Assembly (NCBI GenBank): GCA_022496805.1
Contig: CM040104.1
Location: forward strand, 6,051,650-6,115,649
Direction of reading: 5' to 3'
Length of the DNA stretch: 64,000 bases
From: Pohlia nutans
Lineage: Eukaryota > Streptophyta > Bryopsida > Bryales > Mniaceae
A model generated the notes under the pieces. It made no database searches. It was not told the origin of the DNA and worked only from the letters and a program-made list of their open reading frames with translations. Below are positions 36,563 to 46,916 of this stretch, piece after piece. The position numbers were made by a program, and so were the translations under genes. Numbering within the stretch: the stretch's first letter is position 1; every line of letters starts with the position of its first letter.

Positions 36563-36885
36563 CCCCTAAACGTCCCAGCGTCTAGAAATTGAATCACAAA
36601 CAGATTTGAAGCCTTGTAACTTTCTCATACAACCTTGGATGATTTTCATCCAAGTTACCTTTGAAAGCCTATTAAATTCTTTACCAATTACAATAAATCT
36701 CTTGTGATGGGGAACTATTAATAATATTGGAGAGGCCTCCAACTACAAGTATGTCAAATTTGTTGGGTAGATTTTATGCTTGCAATGGTCTTCTCATGTA
36801 CACCTAATGTACATCTAAGCCATGCTAATATCTACTTTTGACATTAGGAATCTACTTCTGTTCAAAGGGTTGGTAAGTTTAGGGG
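36563..36885. mobile_element. TTAA-flanked MITE, family B
   Basis: TTAA at 36559-36562 and 36886-36889; ends CCCCTAAACGTCCC and AAGTTTAGGGG. 323 bp, a relative of 16775-17096. Confidence 0.85.
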
Positions 36886-36889
36886 TTAA

Positions 36890-37105
36890 ACCACCACGAC
36901 ACCTAAAACCACCACGACACCTAAAACCACCAACTTCTACACCCCTCTTTCATTTCAGGAAGAAAATGTAGGCTTTTGTTACATGACTTATGTATCAATT
37001 GCTCAAAAGTTAAGTCATGTACCGACAACTTACATTTCCTCCTTAAAATGAAGACAAGGTATAGAAGTTGGTGGTTTTAGGTGTTGTGGTGGTTTAAGTT
37101 ATGCC
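36890..37105. mobile_element. Foldback MITE related to 9412-9634, left end truncated
   Basis: Shares CACCTAAAACCACCAACTTC and its mirror. The left end lacks the AGGCAGACGTACC terminus and instead abuts the TTAA of the family B element, with ACCACGACACCTAAA duplicated. Confidence 0.6.
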
Positions 37106-37410
37106 TACCTTAGTGCCATAGCTTTGAAAAATCACAAAAAATGTAGTAAAAATCCTCTTGGTGTGCTTGATAGCTTGTTATAAAGGGGATGAGGTATGTG
37201 ATCTTTGAGCACCATGAGTTCAACTACGAAATTTTTTATGCACCATAAGTTCAACTACGAAATTTTTTATTGTTATTTTTGAAGTTTAAAGTACAACACA
37301 TCTCTCCCTCATCTGTGCTTTTATGAAGGGAAATCCACTTTCATATACACATTATAATGTCCAAAGTAAACCATTGGATTTCCCCAAAAACATTTGAAGT
37401 TATAAATATA

Positions 37411-37679
37411 CTTCCTCTGTTTCATAAAGAAGAGTCCACTTTTTTGGCATTTTTTTTTCCTAGTTTTTGTCCTATGTTTTATACTTCAAATGTGAGCATT
37501 GTCCACTTCAAATAGAGCGGACAATAAGAGTGATACAAAAACTACATACTATTATTGAAGATAAAACCATTAATTAAGTATTGAGACGACTTTTTTTGGC
37601 GATAAAAACGTTAAAAAAAAGTCGTCTCAATACTCAATACGCCAAAAAGGTGGACTCGCTTATTATGAAGCGGAGGGAC
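37411..37679. mobile_element. Stowaway-like (Tc1/mariner) MITE
   Basis: The ends read CTTCCTCTGTTTCATAA and the complement of GTCCCTCCGCTTCATAA, close to the Stowaway CTCCCTCCGT consensus, with TA duplicated on both sides. A second palindrome (GTATTGAGACGACTTTTTTT) sits inside. 269 bp. Confidence 0.75.
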
Positions 37680-37869
37680 TACATGTTAAAAATATAATCT
37701 TACAGTTGAATATTAAATTAAATTTTTTCATTTCTAGATTTTTTTTCCCTCGTTCAAAATTGCTTTATGGTAATATCCTACGCAGTAAAGACTTACGGAG
37801 TGAGAAAGAAAAATTCAATCAAAATAAAGTCCTTTGTTTTGAAAAAGACCACAATAGAGTTATTCTTAA

Positions 37870-38440
37870 CCCCTAAACGTCCTCACCCTTGTCGAGTTTG
37901 GCCGGTAGTTTTGAAAAGATGATTCTTAAAATGAAACTAAGATGGATCTTTTGCACTTGATGTATGAATAAAAGTTGTACACTATGAATTTTAGATTCTA
38001 TTCATATGGCTAGATCTGCAATTGCTTTCACCAATATTTTTCTATAAATTTTCGAATATAAAAATCAAAATTATTTTGTTATTTGATTACAAAGGAGATA
38101 TTGACAATCTGTAGATGAAATTTGTTGTTGTGGCTTAAAATGTGATACTCTAAGTGTAGTGATTTTTGGAGATTTTTTGGTTGCTTAATTTTATGAGTTT
38201 TTTTTGCAAGAGCAGTTTTAGACTAAAATCTTCGAAATTTTTGGTGAAACACTACAACATAGAATGAGGCATAAAGTTTCACAAATCATCCTCTTTCTAA
38301 TTAGATCACACATGCCTGAAGCTAATTTCCCATTAAAAAAATCACTAAAAAAAATTTACTGCAAAAAGTGCATGATGGATGAGAAATAAAAGTTTGAATA
38401 TGTACATCATGCAAAACATGCATTGTTGGGTAGTTAAGGG
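37870..38440. mobile_element. TTAA-flanked MITE, family A
   Basis: TTAA at 37866-37869 and 38441-38444; ends CCCCTAAACGTCCTC and GGGTAGTTAAGGG. 571 bp. Confidence 0.85.
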
Positions 38441-38445
38441 TTAAA

Positions 38446-38771
38446 GTCACCTTGTGTTTCAATAAGATATCATGTCTTTTTCTTTAACATACTCCTATTT
38501 GTTCACTACAAATAGTTATAAGGTATAAAAGAGCTTAGTGGTCTGTGATTATTAGGTGTGTAAGAGCTTGGTGGTCTTCAAACTCATGGAAAGACTAGTT
38601 TAGCCATCAAGATGGTTAAACTAGTTTTCCTTTAGTTTAAAGACCACCAAACTTTTACACACCTATTAATGAGACACCACCAAACTCTTCCAGATCTTAT
38701 AACTATTTGGAGTGAACAAATAAGAGTATACAAAACAAAACACATGGTATCTTATTCAAACACAAGGTGAA
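38446..38771. mobile_element. Long hairpin MITE directly after a family A element
   Basis: TCACCTTGTGTTTCAATAAG on the left mirrors CACAAGGTGA on the right, and complementarity continues to the centre near 38608 (TTTAGCCATCAAGATGGTTAAA). Arms are about 155 bp. Confidence 0.65.
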
Positions 38772-38964
38772 TTTAAGGATAACTCTAATAACTTTAAAAT
38801 TTCATGACTAATTCCATACAACTCTAAAATTCAAAAAATGATTTTGATTGAGTTCCATATCCTCTTGCCTTTCGCACCAAAATTAATTAATTTTTTTTCC
38901 AATCATCCAGTCTCAACACTTCTTATTTCAGGCGCGGTAGCTTTAATACATTGCCTGAACCTAT

Positions 38965-39211
38965 CATAACATTCTTTTAGCTAGTATTGTAGCACACACT
39001 TTTTCTTGTGCAGAGAATCAATATATGAACATAGAATTGATGATGTGGAACATGTAGAAACTTTTTAAGAAACAAAAGTTTGTTGAGTTGTCAAGCTATC
39101 ATTATTTAAAGATGGCTTTGATTCTCCAAAAGATTACAATTCCTGCAGTGATTCTGGCCTGCAATGCTGATTCTGAAGGGTGAATAGCGGGGCTGCTAAA
39201 GAATGTTAAGA
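38965..39211. mobile_element. TIR element family K, copy 1
   Basis: CATAACATTCTTTTAGCTAG and GCTAAAGAATGTTA form the ends. The interior (GATGATGTGGAACATGTAGA, AAAGATGGCTTTGATTCTCC) matches 62250-62486 in inverse orientation. Confidence 0.55.
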
Positions 39212-39280
39212 TTGATTTGCTCATCTAACACCCAAGGCAAAACAAAGGGTGAGACAACCAATTCTTTTTTTTGTTTTTTT

Positions 39281-39777
39281 GTTGGTAGAGCGACACGCAC
39301 CCTGGAATGTAGCCAGGTAGGAAAAAATTAGATAGAATCATCCATATATTTGGCTTCAACGATAATATGATCTAATATTAGGCATTTTCATTCAAATACT
39401 TGCGATTTTAGAATTTTTTTGAGAGAATTTTGGCGATTTCATCCACTATTTTTTCTTGTTTTCTAGTGTTAAAGGACCCACTCCCAAAATCAAGTTAAAT
39501 TATGGTGAAAAATCACTAAATTTTTTTGGCTACAATCTAGACATACACATGCACCCAACCAAATTTTTTCTGGCAAATTAAAAACAAAAGAAAAAAAATG
39601 AGCAAAAACAGTGAATGAAATGGGCAAAGTTCTCTCAATTTTTTTCCTAAAACCACAATATTTAGACAAAAGTGCCTATTAATAGACAAAGTTTTGGATG
39701 GAGACGTACATATGGATGATTCTATCCAATTTTTCCCTACCAGGCTACATTCCAAGGTGCGTGCCACTCTACCAACG
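39281..39777. mobile_element. TIR element with about 65-bp arms
   Basis: The left arm begins TTGGTAGAGCGACACGCACC and the right arm ends GGTGCGTGCCACTCTACCAA; both contain ATAGAATCATCCATAT or its mirror. About 497 bp. Long arms suggest a Mutator-like MITE, but no clear 8-9-bp target duplication was found. Confidence 0.55.
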
Positions 39778-40136
39778 GAAAAAGAAAATAAAAAAATTGG
39801 CTGCCCATACTAATTGGCAGTTGTTGTTGCTGGAATATTTACAAATATTGATGGAGGGGTTGGATTTAATGTCAGTCTAAGGCGGCGTTAGTAAATAATG
39901 TCAGTGCTGGCACTTGACAGACAGGAAGGTACCTGCACTCACTCAGTTCCCACACTTTGTACTTGCATCTGCTCAGAGCAGTGACATTAACCATTTGACC
40001 CTTAAATGTCTCATCACAAGCCGGAAGCAAAAAATCGCCGGAAAAAAAACCCTGCATAACATTCAGTAGCCTTCATGCCCAGTACCTTTCCTTCATGCAC
40101 TTTGCTCATCACCTTCAGCCTCCACCTGTCCACTTA

Positions 40137-40659
40137 GGGCCTCCTTCCATGCTTGGGTCGGTCCAGCAGTAAGGTAGGAGCACCCAATTCCAACAGTGTA
40201 CCCAATGTTGATAAATTCTAGACACGTCATTCATTTTAGAACCTAAATCTGAGCACATCATAGAGCTTTTATTGTTTGTTGACAAAAATGATAAGCTATC
40301 TATGGTCTACCTAGATTCATGTTCTAGAATGACTACCATGTCTAGAAATTATCGGCATTGGGTACATTGTTGGAATTGGGTGCTCCTACCTTAAACAGTG
40401 ACTTCACCACCACCGAAATCTGCAAAGCACTTCCATGTGCACCAGTAGAGAGGGCCCCCACCAATGTGTACATTCAAATATACCTTTCTTCTTAGCCATG
40501 CACCTAAATTTAAACGCAACAAAGAAAGGAGCCAATGAAAGGTGCCACTGATGAGCAATGTCCTGCTTCTCCGCTCACCCTCTTCCAGTGAAGTTTGGAA
40601 CCTCAATCCTTGTCGTTTTCTTGATTCCACCGGAACCGATCATACATGGAAGCCCGCCT
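40137..40659. mobile_element. PIF/Harbinger-like MITE with a nested foldback
   Basis: The left end GGGCCTCCTTCCATG follows TTA, and the right end CATGGAAGCCCGCC precedes TTA. It belongs to the GGGCNGNCTTCCATG family. The excess length over the ~190-bp relatives is largely the nested element at 40172-40391. Confidence 0.55.
40172..40391. mobile_element. Nested TA-flanked foldback MITE
   Basis: Ends AGGTAGGAGCACCCAATTCC / GGAATTGGGTGCTCCTACCT with TA on each side. The sub-terminal GTACCCAATG is also mirrored. 220 bp. Confidence 0.75.
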
Positions 40660-40836
40660 TTAGCTACTGATGAAGTATTTTTGGGTGTGGAACATTCCAC
40701 AACATCTACTGTAGAGCCAAGACAGAGACAGTGCATGCTATTGAATGTTATGTGAGTAGCCCTTTGCGGTCACGTTCTTTTCATGTATTTTTTCTTATTG
40801 GGTTTTGTTTCCATTGTATTCAAATCTGTACATTAA

Positions 40837-41411
40837 CCCCTAAACGTCACAGCGTTTAGTTTCTGGACCACTAACATATTCAAACTCACTCTACATTCTC
40901 ATCAATACTTGGATGAAAGTCATTCAATTTTTTGAGATATTTCACCAAGTTGTTGTCCTATCTAATGGTTGGATTTAGTGATACTTGAGTACATATTTTT
41001 TTTAAATTACAAATGTAGAAGTATATCAAGTTGTTAACCAAGCCAAAATTGCATTGAATGTAGTTCAAAAGTGGCCTTGCAAAAATGAGGTCATAGATTT
41101 AAGGAACACAGATTTCAAAGAATGACCACATTTAAGAGTATCTCATTTTAAATTCATTCCAACAAATTTTACTCAAAAATATTAAAACATTGTTTGTAAT
41201 CAAAGTTAGAAGGAATTTTTAATTTTAACTTTCAACTTTTATAATTAAATACTGGTGATAGTATTAGTGAATCGAACCGTACAGATGGAATCTAAAATTC
41301 AAAATCTAAAACTTGCATTTGTATATCAATTCCAAAATATTCTTCTATATAGTACTTTATGATGATTTTTCTCAAATTGTCAATTCCAGGGCACCCTGGT
41401 ACATTTAAGGG
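40837..41411. mobile_element. TTAA-flanked MITE, family G
   Basis: TTAA at 40833-40836 and 41412-41415; ends CCCCTAAACGTCACAG and GTACATTTAAGGG. 575 bp. A more decayed copy is at 61643-62219. Confidence 0.82.
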
Positions 41412-41481
41412 TTAAGATAGGTTGTTTGTTTGTTTTGTTTGTTTTTGTTACTTTGAGATCTCCCCAAACACACACACCCAA

Positions 41482-41518
41482 CCCCCCCCCCCCCCCCCCC
41501 CCCCCCCCTTAAGGTTCT
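41482..41518 (+). repeat. Poly-C tract, 37 bases
   Basis: An uninterrupted run of C preceded by (CA)n-rich ACACACACCC. Length is uncertain because such runs are error-prone in sequencing. Confidence 0.85.
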
Positions 41519-41519
41519 T

Positions 41520-41805
41520 GGTACCGTCGGAAAGCTCTCAACGAGGAAGGGTGCATGGAGTTTGTTCTGTTGCGTTTGGACCTACGGTGCACAAGTTATG
41601 GAATTTTAATTGAATTTTGTCACAATAAATAGAATTAAATTATGCAAAATAGAATATAGGCGGTTTTGATGTCATTCTTGGCATTGTCGAAAAGCTCTTG
41701 ACAAGTAGGGATGTACTAAAGTTGTTTCATAGCTTTTGAACTTACGGTGTGAAAGTTATGGATTTTCAATTGAATTTTGTCACCATAAATTGAATTAAAC
41801 TATGG
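41520..41805. repeat. Two direct units of a dispersed repeat
   Basis: GTCGGAAAGCTCTC...AAGTTATGGA...GAATTTTGTCACAATAAAT at 41527 is repeated from about 41688 (period about 161 bp). The inverse sequence occurs at 53070-53205 and 56225-56345 (CATAACTTTCACACCATAGG). Confidence 0.6.
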
Positions 41806-42162
41806 ATACAACAGAAGCAAAAGCAAAAGTACACGGAACACTGGAGAACCCACGGGAACACGGGAAGCACGAGGAATACGGGAACATTTGGGCCAACAAC
41901 ACAGGGCCACCGAGAGGGCCACACTAGTATAATGTTAAATAAACCATACCTATATAGCAAGTTCATGTGAGATTTGGTAAATAACTTTTAATGATTTTGG
42001 TGTCTTTTAGACTGTTTTGTGGATTACAACCCGTGTCTATGTGACACATGGCAAAATACATTTGACAAACTGATTTTTTTAATTTATTATGAATATGCTA
42101 TGCGGATACAATATTCTGATATAATGCAAAGTGGTGTGTTGCTTGAAACAACAATATCCTGA

Positions 42163-42481
42163 GAGCATCTCCACTAGTACTCTAAATTGCACTCCAAAGG
42201 TCATCCAAAAAGTCAAACCTCACCATGTAGTTCCCCCACCAACATCACTCAATTAGACTCTTGAAAATAGTAAGTGAGCCACTCACAAGTCACCATGCGT
42301 GGATTGTGCAATCATGATACAATGCAATTAAAAAGAGGAGATACACTAGCAAGAGTGATTTTGAGGACTCTGATTTCTAGTGGATTATCGAATGTCACAG
42401 TCCAAATAAATTGTTCACCAACCCAGTCTCATCCATTTTTCCATAGTCAGACCCGTATCCAGAGTGCTAGTGGAGATGCTC
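42163..42481. mobile_element. PIF/Harbinger-like MITE, GAGCATCTCC family (compact copy)
   Basis: Ends GAGCATCTCCACTAGTACT / AGTGCTAGTGGAGATGCTC, with TGA duplicated at 42160-42162 and 42482-42484. 319 bp. This is the reference copy for 860-2014 and the broken copy at 46.8-49.1 kb. Confidence 0.8.
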
Positions 42482-43629
42482 TGAGTCTCATCGTGTGGAG
42501 GGTAGACTGTAGTTTGTGCTAAAAATTCTTAAGTCCCAGTGAATAAAATTCTAGGCTTCAGTTCATGCTAATTTTTTTTTTTAGATCATGATAAAAATAA
42601 ATATAAAATCTAGGCTTAGTTTCTTCCATGCCGTGCACTGACACAGCATTCATCTAATTTCACTCCAGATTGGATCCCTCGGCTGCACAATCTGTCAAAT
42701 CTCGTCATTGCGTGCCAAGTAAGCGCTTATTGAGGCTCTCCTGCATTGGGAGTTTCGTTTCATGGTACTACGTTTCTCTGCAGCATTTTAGATCTCCCAA
42801 ACTCCCTCAATATACTACGTAGGATTTTGAATGGCTCTTTATAAACAAACTACTTGCACACGGAGATTCTAACATTCTTAACCCCCACTTGACGAGACAG
42901 GAGAATCAGTAAGGTACCAAATGTCACTTTTATAAGCATTTTTATGCACTTGATGTGGGAGTGTGGTTTCTGAGAGTTCAGTGTAGAGCTGTAGAAAGAT
43001 CTCTGTATGCATGAACCAAATCTATTCTACTCAGATTTTTTAGCTGTATGTATGAATTTCTCATTGCAGTTTTAAAGTGGGAGATTGCAAACTACTGTAG
43101 GACAACCCATTTGCATTCATGGCCATATACATGTAGCAAAGTCGTTCTTACACCACTTGCTAATTGAATACCCAACCTGAGGGACGAGACACAATGGTAG
43201 TCGCAACAATTCATAAACGCCGTGATGATATTTTACATATGGCCGGAATTAATTTACAATCCATAGTAGAGAACTTCAAAATATAAAAAAGTTTGTGCTT
43301 CCAAGATCTCGAACACTATCATAGTCTACAGTCAACATAACAGAAGCAGACTACTGTTGCACAATGAACCTCCAAGAGCCAGAAATTGATCAAAACCAGA
43401 CGCTTCGCTCCTACAATGAGCACCCACAAATGTGTTAAAACTGCACATTCATTATACGTTTCATCAAGAAATTCTCCACAGAAACGATCATCGAACACAT
43501 TGGAATGAGATTGTAGCTTTAATTACCACGAATAGACATGATATTAAAGGCGAAATGGGACAAAAATGTTAAACAAAGTGCATATACCAAATCAACAACA
43601 CCAATGACATCAAAACAACAAAACTTCAT

Positions 43630-43808
43630 ACTGCTCAATACTCTACACTCTGAACTCCTTTTTATCACACTTTTGTCACATTGCATCGAATATTGGACTG
43701 TTCAATACTACACTCTGAACTTCTTTTTATCACACTCTTGTCACATTGCATCGAATATTGGACTGTTCAATACTACACTCTGAACTCCTTTTTATCACAC
43801 TCTTGTCA
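43630..43808. repeat. Three-copy tandem repeat, 65-bp unit
   Basis: TGTTCAATACTACACTCTGA through TCACACTCTTGTCACATTGC recurs with a 65-bp period; the copies are nearly identical. It lies about 200 bp beyond the stop codon of the minus-strand 114-aa ORF, possibly within its 3' region. Confidence 0.85.
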
Positions 43809-44013
43809 CATTATGATATTTGCACTGATGGAATGTTGGATGTGATTTGAGAATGTCTAGATGCCATATTTTGAACCACAGACGTGACAATCATAATCAT
43901 AGTTTCAAGAAGCTGCACAAATCGAACCATTAAGAAAAGCTAATGAAACCCTGGTTACAAGAAGCTGCAGGAAAATCAACGCAGTAGGTACCTCGATCAG
44001 TACGTTGCGTTCT

Positions 44014-44358
44014 TCACCGCCATGGAATCAAGACCAATGCAAAAACGAGGAAAATGAAGAGCCCAACGCCAGTGCCGTCGCTCTGGTGCTCAGGGCTATT
44101 GCTCCCCTTCCAGTCACGGTTACGAGGAGGGTATTTCGGAGGAGTAGGAGCAGGATTCATCCAATTGCAAAACATGGAAATGAAAGAGATTCCCAGAATG
44201 ATCAACAAGGGCCACAGAAACACCTTCTCTTTCACCTCCTGGAGAGCAGATATCACCACTGCGACGTAACTCGCCAGCCATGGCAGACACGCCATGCCCA
44301 CCATCGCGGACACCAGAAAAAACGGCACCACCGGCGATGGGCCATCACTCCGAGCCAT
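44014..44358 (-). CDS. Small three-span membrane protein, function unknown (114 aa)
   Basis: A single open frame on the minus strand. Hydrophobic segments lie at about residues 9-36 (PVVPFFLVSAMVGMACLPWL), 46-65 (VFLWPLLIILGISFISMFC) and 99-112 (LFIFLVFALVLIPW). A basic, Pro-rich loop (PAPTPPKYPPRNRDWKG) and a polar stretch precede the last segment. I do not recognise the family. GC content is well above the surroundings, a TATA/CT-rich block lies upstream at the right spacing, and an upstream ORF ends one base before the ATG. The start is the first ATG after that stop. A donor-like CGAG|GTACCT 9-12 bases beyond the TGA hints at a 3'-UTR intron. Confidence 0.55.
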   Translation of the reverse strand: MARSDGPSPVVPFFLVSAMVGMACLPWLASYVAVVISALQEVKEKVFLWPLLIILGISFISMFCNWMNPAPTPPKYPPRNRDWKGSNSPEHQSDGTGVGLFIFLVFALVLIPWR

Positions 44359-44359
44359 A

Positions 44360-44497
44360 TCAGATCACTGGTTGGAATTGGAAGGAGGAAGATACAATGT
44401 ACCAAAGGTAATGCAAGAAGAGAGCGGCGAGCAGGACTGAGGTGGAGGCGATTATTAGGGAGGTGAAAACAGAGCTTGCTCTGCAGCCTTTGCACAT
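44360..44497 (-). CDS. Upstream ORF for a 45-aa single-span membrane peptide
   Basis: ATG at 44497 is the first ATG of the predicted leader. The peptide starts with a Cys-rich MCKGCR head, then has one hydrophobic span (VFTSLIIASTSVLLAALFLH) and a short tail. Its TGA is followed by a single T and then the ATG of the 114-aa ORF (TGATATG). It could be a true cistron in a two-ORF mRNA or a regulatory upstream ORF acting by reinitiation. Not recognised as a known family. Confidence 0.4.
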   Translation of the reverse strand: MCKGCRASSVFTSLIIASTSVLLAALFLHYLWYIVSSSFQFQPVI

Positions 44498-44499
44498 GA

Positions 44500-44610
44500 T
44501 CGGTGATGCAACGGAGAAAGAGTGCAAGGAGGTGAAGATGAGCTGAAAGTGCAAGAGAGAGAGAAGTGGAGTGAACTGAGATGGGAGTGGAGAGTGTGAT
44601 AAATAGGAGG
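44500..44610 (-). promoter_or_regulatory. Core-promoter-like TATA and CT-rich leader
   Basis: On the minus strand, CTATTTATCAC (44606 down to 44596) is followed within 30 bases by a CT-rich tract (CTTCTCTCTCTCTTGC). The first ATG is about 100 bases past the TATA. This is the layout expected for the two small ORFs at 44014-44497. Confidence 0.45.
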
Positions 44611-45234
44611 GAGGGAGTTCCGGCCTTGGGAATGGTGACTCTGTGCCGTCATTGTGGTCAGTGAGCAGAATTCCCAGATTTTTTGGGCCGCCAGTGATCC
44701 CAAAACTGGCTAAAATTAGCTGGATTTCTACCCAAAAAAAATTGGGGCTGCTAAACATACAAAGAAAAAAAATGAAAAAAAACAATGAAATGTAGCGAGA
44801 ATTTTCATCATGATATAAGGTCGAGGCACCTAAAATTGATCAGTTAAGACATTCACTATATATAGGATAGATGAATCGATATTTTAAGTATTTTCCTCTT
44901 TTAGCAATAAGAAATTAAGAAGTTTTCATATTTAATTTAATTTTTTTGATAACTATTTGAATAAGTACAAATTTTCAAAGTGAAAGTCATAGGTTTACCT
45001 AAACAGATCACATGCTCTAATGTACAAATGAGGTACATCTTCCCTTTGAAAATCTAGAAATTAGGCAAGAATGTAGGGTGGTTGGTTTTGGGTAAGTGGT
45101 TGGTAATAGGACAATCAACCTTAAATATGTAGCAACTTCATGAGGTGATATCCGCGGATATCATCATGGTATCACTTTAATATATCAAGGATATTGCCGG
45201 ATATTATAGAGGTATCGTGAGTATTGGATGCATT

Positions 45235-45684
45235 GGGTAGCAAAAGTAGATACCATTTATGTGGGGGGTCGCATAATGTTCTAAATGTCATAAAGTGGTT
45301 CTGGGATCATTGATCTCCACCAGCAAAACTTTGAATTGCACTATGAAGGAGCAGTGATCCCATGACTAGTTTGTGGTATTTAGTGCAATATGCTACCACC
45401 CATGCAGAAGGTAGATAGATAGATAGATAGAAACTCCGAACCTCTTGCGAGGCCGGCGTGAATAAAGTGTCTGTTCGTAATGCTAGTAACTCAGTGTCCA
45501 TTGGACAAAGGGATATTTAGGCAAAACTACTCTCCCCTGTTTTATGGATGCAGCATCGGGACGTCACCCATCCCATTACTATTCCGGCACAAAGGCGCTT
45601 AACTTCAAAGTTCTGATGGGATTTGGTGTAGTAGCCTTAGTATAACCGCATCACTATACGGAAGGTCAGCTACTTTTGCTACCC
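45235..45684. mobile_element. TIR-bounded element containing a 5S-rRNA-like segment
   Basis: GGGTAGCAAAAGTAG at the left and its exact complement at the right delimit 450 bp. Inside are part of the foldback MITE seen at 14493 with (GATA)n (45412-45480) and a 5S-like sequence (45546-45653). No duplicated target site could be fixed, so element status rests on the 15-bp inverted ends. Confidence 0.5.
45546..45653 (-). pseudogene. 5S rRNA-like sequence
   Basis: Read on the minus strand it follows plant 5S rRNA closely: GATGCGGTTATAC at the start, then AATCCCATCAGAACT, GAAGTTAAGCG (box A), GGATGGGTGAC (box C) and TGCATCC at the end. It is 108 nt rather than 120: the region between box C and the 3' end is shortened and several stem positions differ. 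So it is a 5S-derived pseudogene or a 5S-promoter-bearing retroelement piece, not a functional 5S gene. Confidence 0.8.
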
Positions 45685-46553
45685 AAATAAGGTAGAAGCA
45701 CCAGAAACTGTAAGGTACCATTGTGGTCACCTATAAAAGCACTTGTTTCAACTTCAGGAGTTCCCAATCTAGTTATCAGAAGCATTAATTATGAATACCA
45801 AGTTAGCAATCTAATTGGACTAGAAATGAAAGACAGTTATTAGTACACCTACTAACATCAATAGTGGTTTATGCATATTAAGTTTGAAAATTTATAACAA
45901 AATCATACATTATGAAAAAATAAAATTAGAAATTGAGCTTGGTTATTAAACCCAAAGTTTTATGTGCTGCAATTTTTTATCATTGAAAATCAGTGCTCCA
46001 TGTAGGTTGAAATGCTTAAACTGACGGCAACTATATCCCTTATCTTATGCAGAAGTAGAAAAAGAAAGATAAAATTATTTTCACAAAATATATTTGGAAA
46101 ATTCTTATTGGTTGTCAAGTACTTATGAAGCCTTAATTGGTTGTTATTGATGCTATCCCCAAAGTGAATGTTGTAGCAAATTGTCTACCGACTTATAAAA
46201 TTTGTCATATATTTTGCTAACTGATGACTATTTCTACCTACAATGTACTAGTAGCACAAGAATTTTGTTTGGTAAAAATATAGCTAATTTTAGCCAGTTT
46301 TGGGATCACTGTGAAGGAGTGAACACTCACTAGTAGGAAATGAGTCGTTTTTTCACTTACTATAAATGAAAAAGGAATGAAACTGCGCTGTGCACATGGG
46401 ATGTGTTAGTGCTGGTGAGTGGTTTTGGTCGCAACAAGACAGAAATATAAGCGTAATATTCAAGCACTGTTCACTAGTTCCACAAAATGGGGAATGAAAA
46501 ACGACGGGTCTTCTGCTAGTGGAAGGTCATTAAAAAATTACAGAGTATACTAT

Positions 46554-46826
46554 CTAGTAGTACCATAGCAGGGTCGCAACCCCGTGAATGAATAATTATT
46601 GTCTGTTGAAAAGTAAGGTTCGTCTGCTAAAAATGGAATTTCTTGATTTTTGATTTTTGAGCCAAAAAATGATTAAAAATGGCCCAAAATGACTAAGTAA
46701 TAGCAAAATATAGCTATAAACAATTTATTCTATTTTTTATTTTATTTTTGTCCTCTAAATTTCCAATTTTTTAAGTTTTGTTTTTTGGAATTAGTTTTAG
46801 GCGACTCTACTATAGTACTACAGTAT
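46554..46826. mobile_element. TIR MITE family J, copy 2
   Basis: GTAGTACCATAGCAGGGTCGC-type left end and CTACTATAGTACTACAG right end; core words AAGGTTCGTC and AATGGCCCAAAAT as in 12978-13256. Confidence 0.65.
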
Positions 46827-46916
46827 GTAGTTCCCCACCGACGTCATTCAATTAGACTCTGAAGATAGTGAGTAAGTCACTCGTAAGCCATCATGCATAG
46901 ATTGTGCAATTACTGA

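Noticed and set aside
44005..44466. 153-codon plus-strand frame overlapping the small membrane-protein ORFs
   Set aside because: It is the antisense shadow of the minus-strand ORFs; its Arg/His-rich composition is typical of a shadow.
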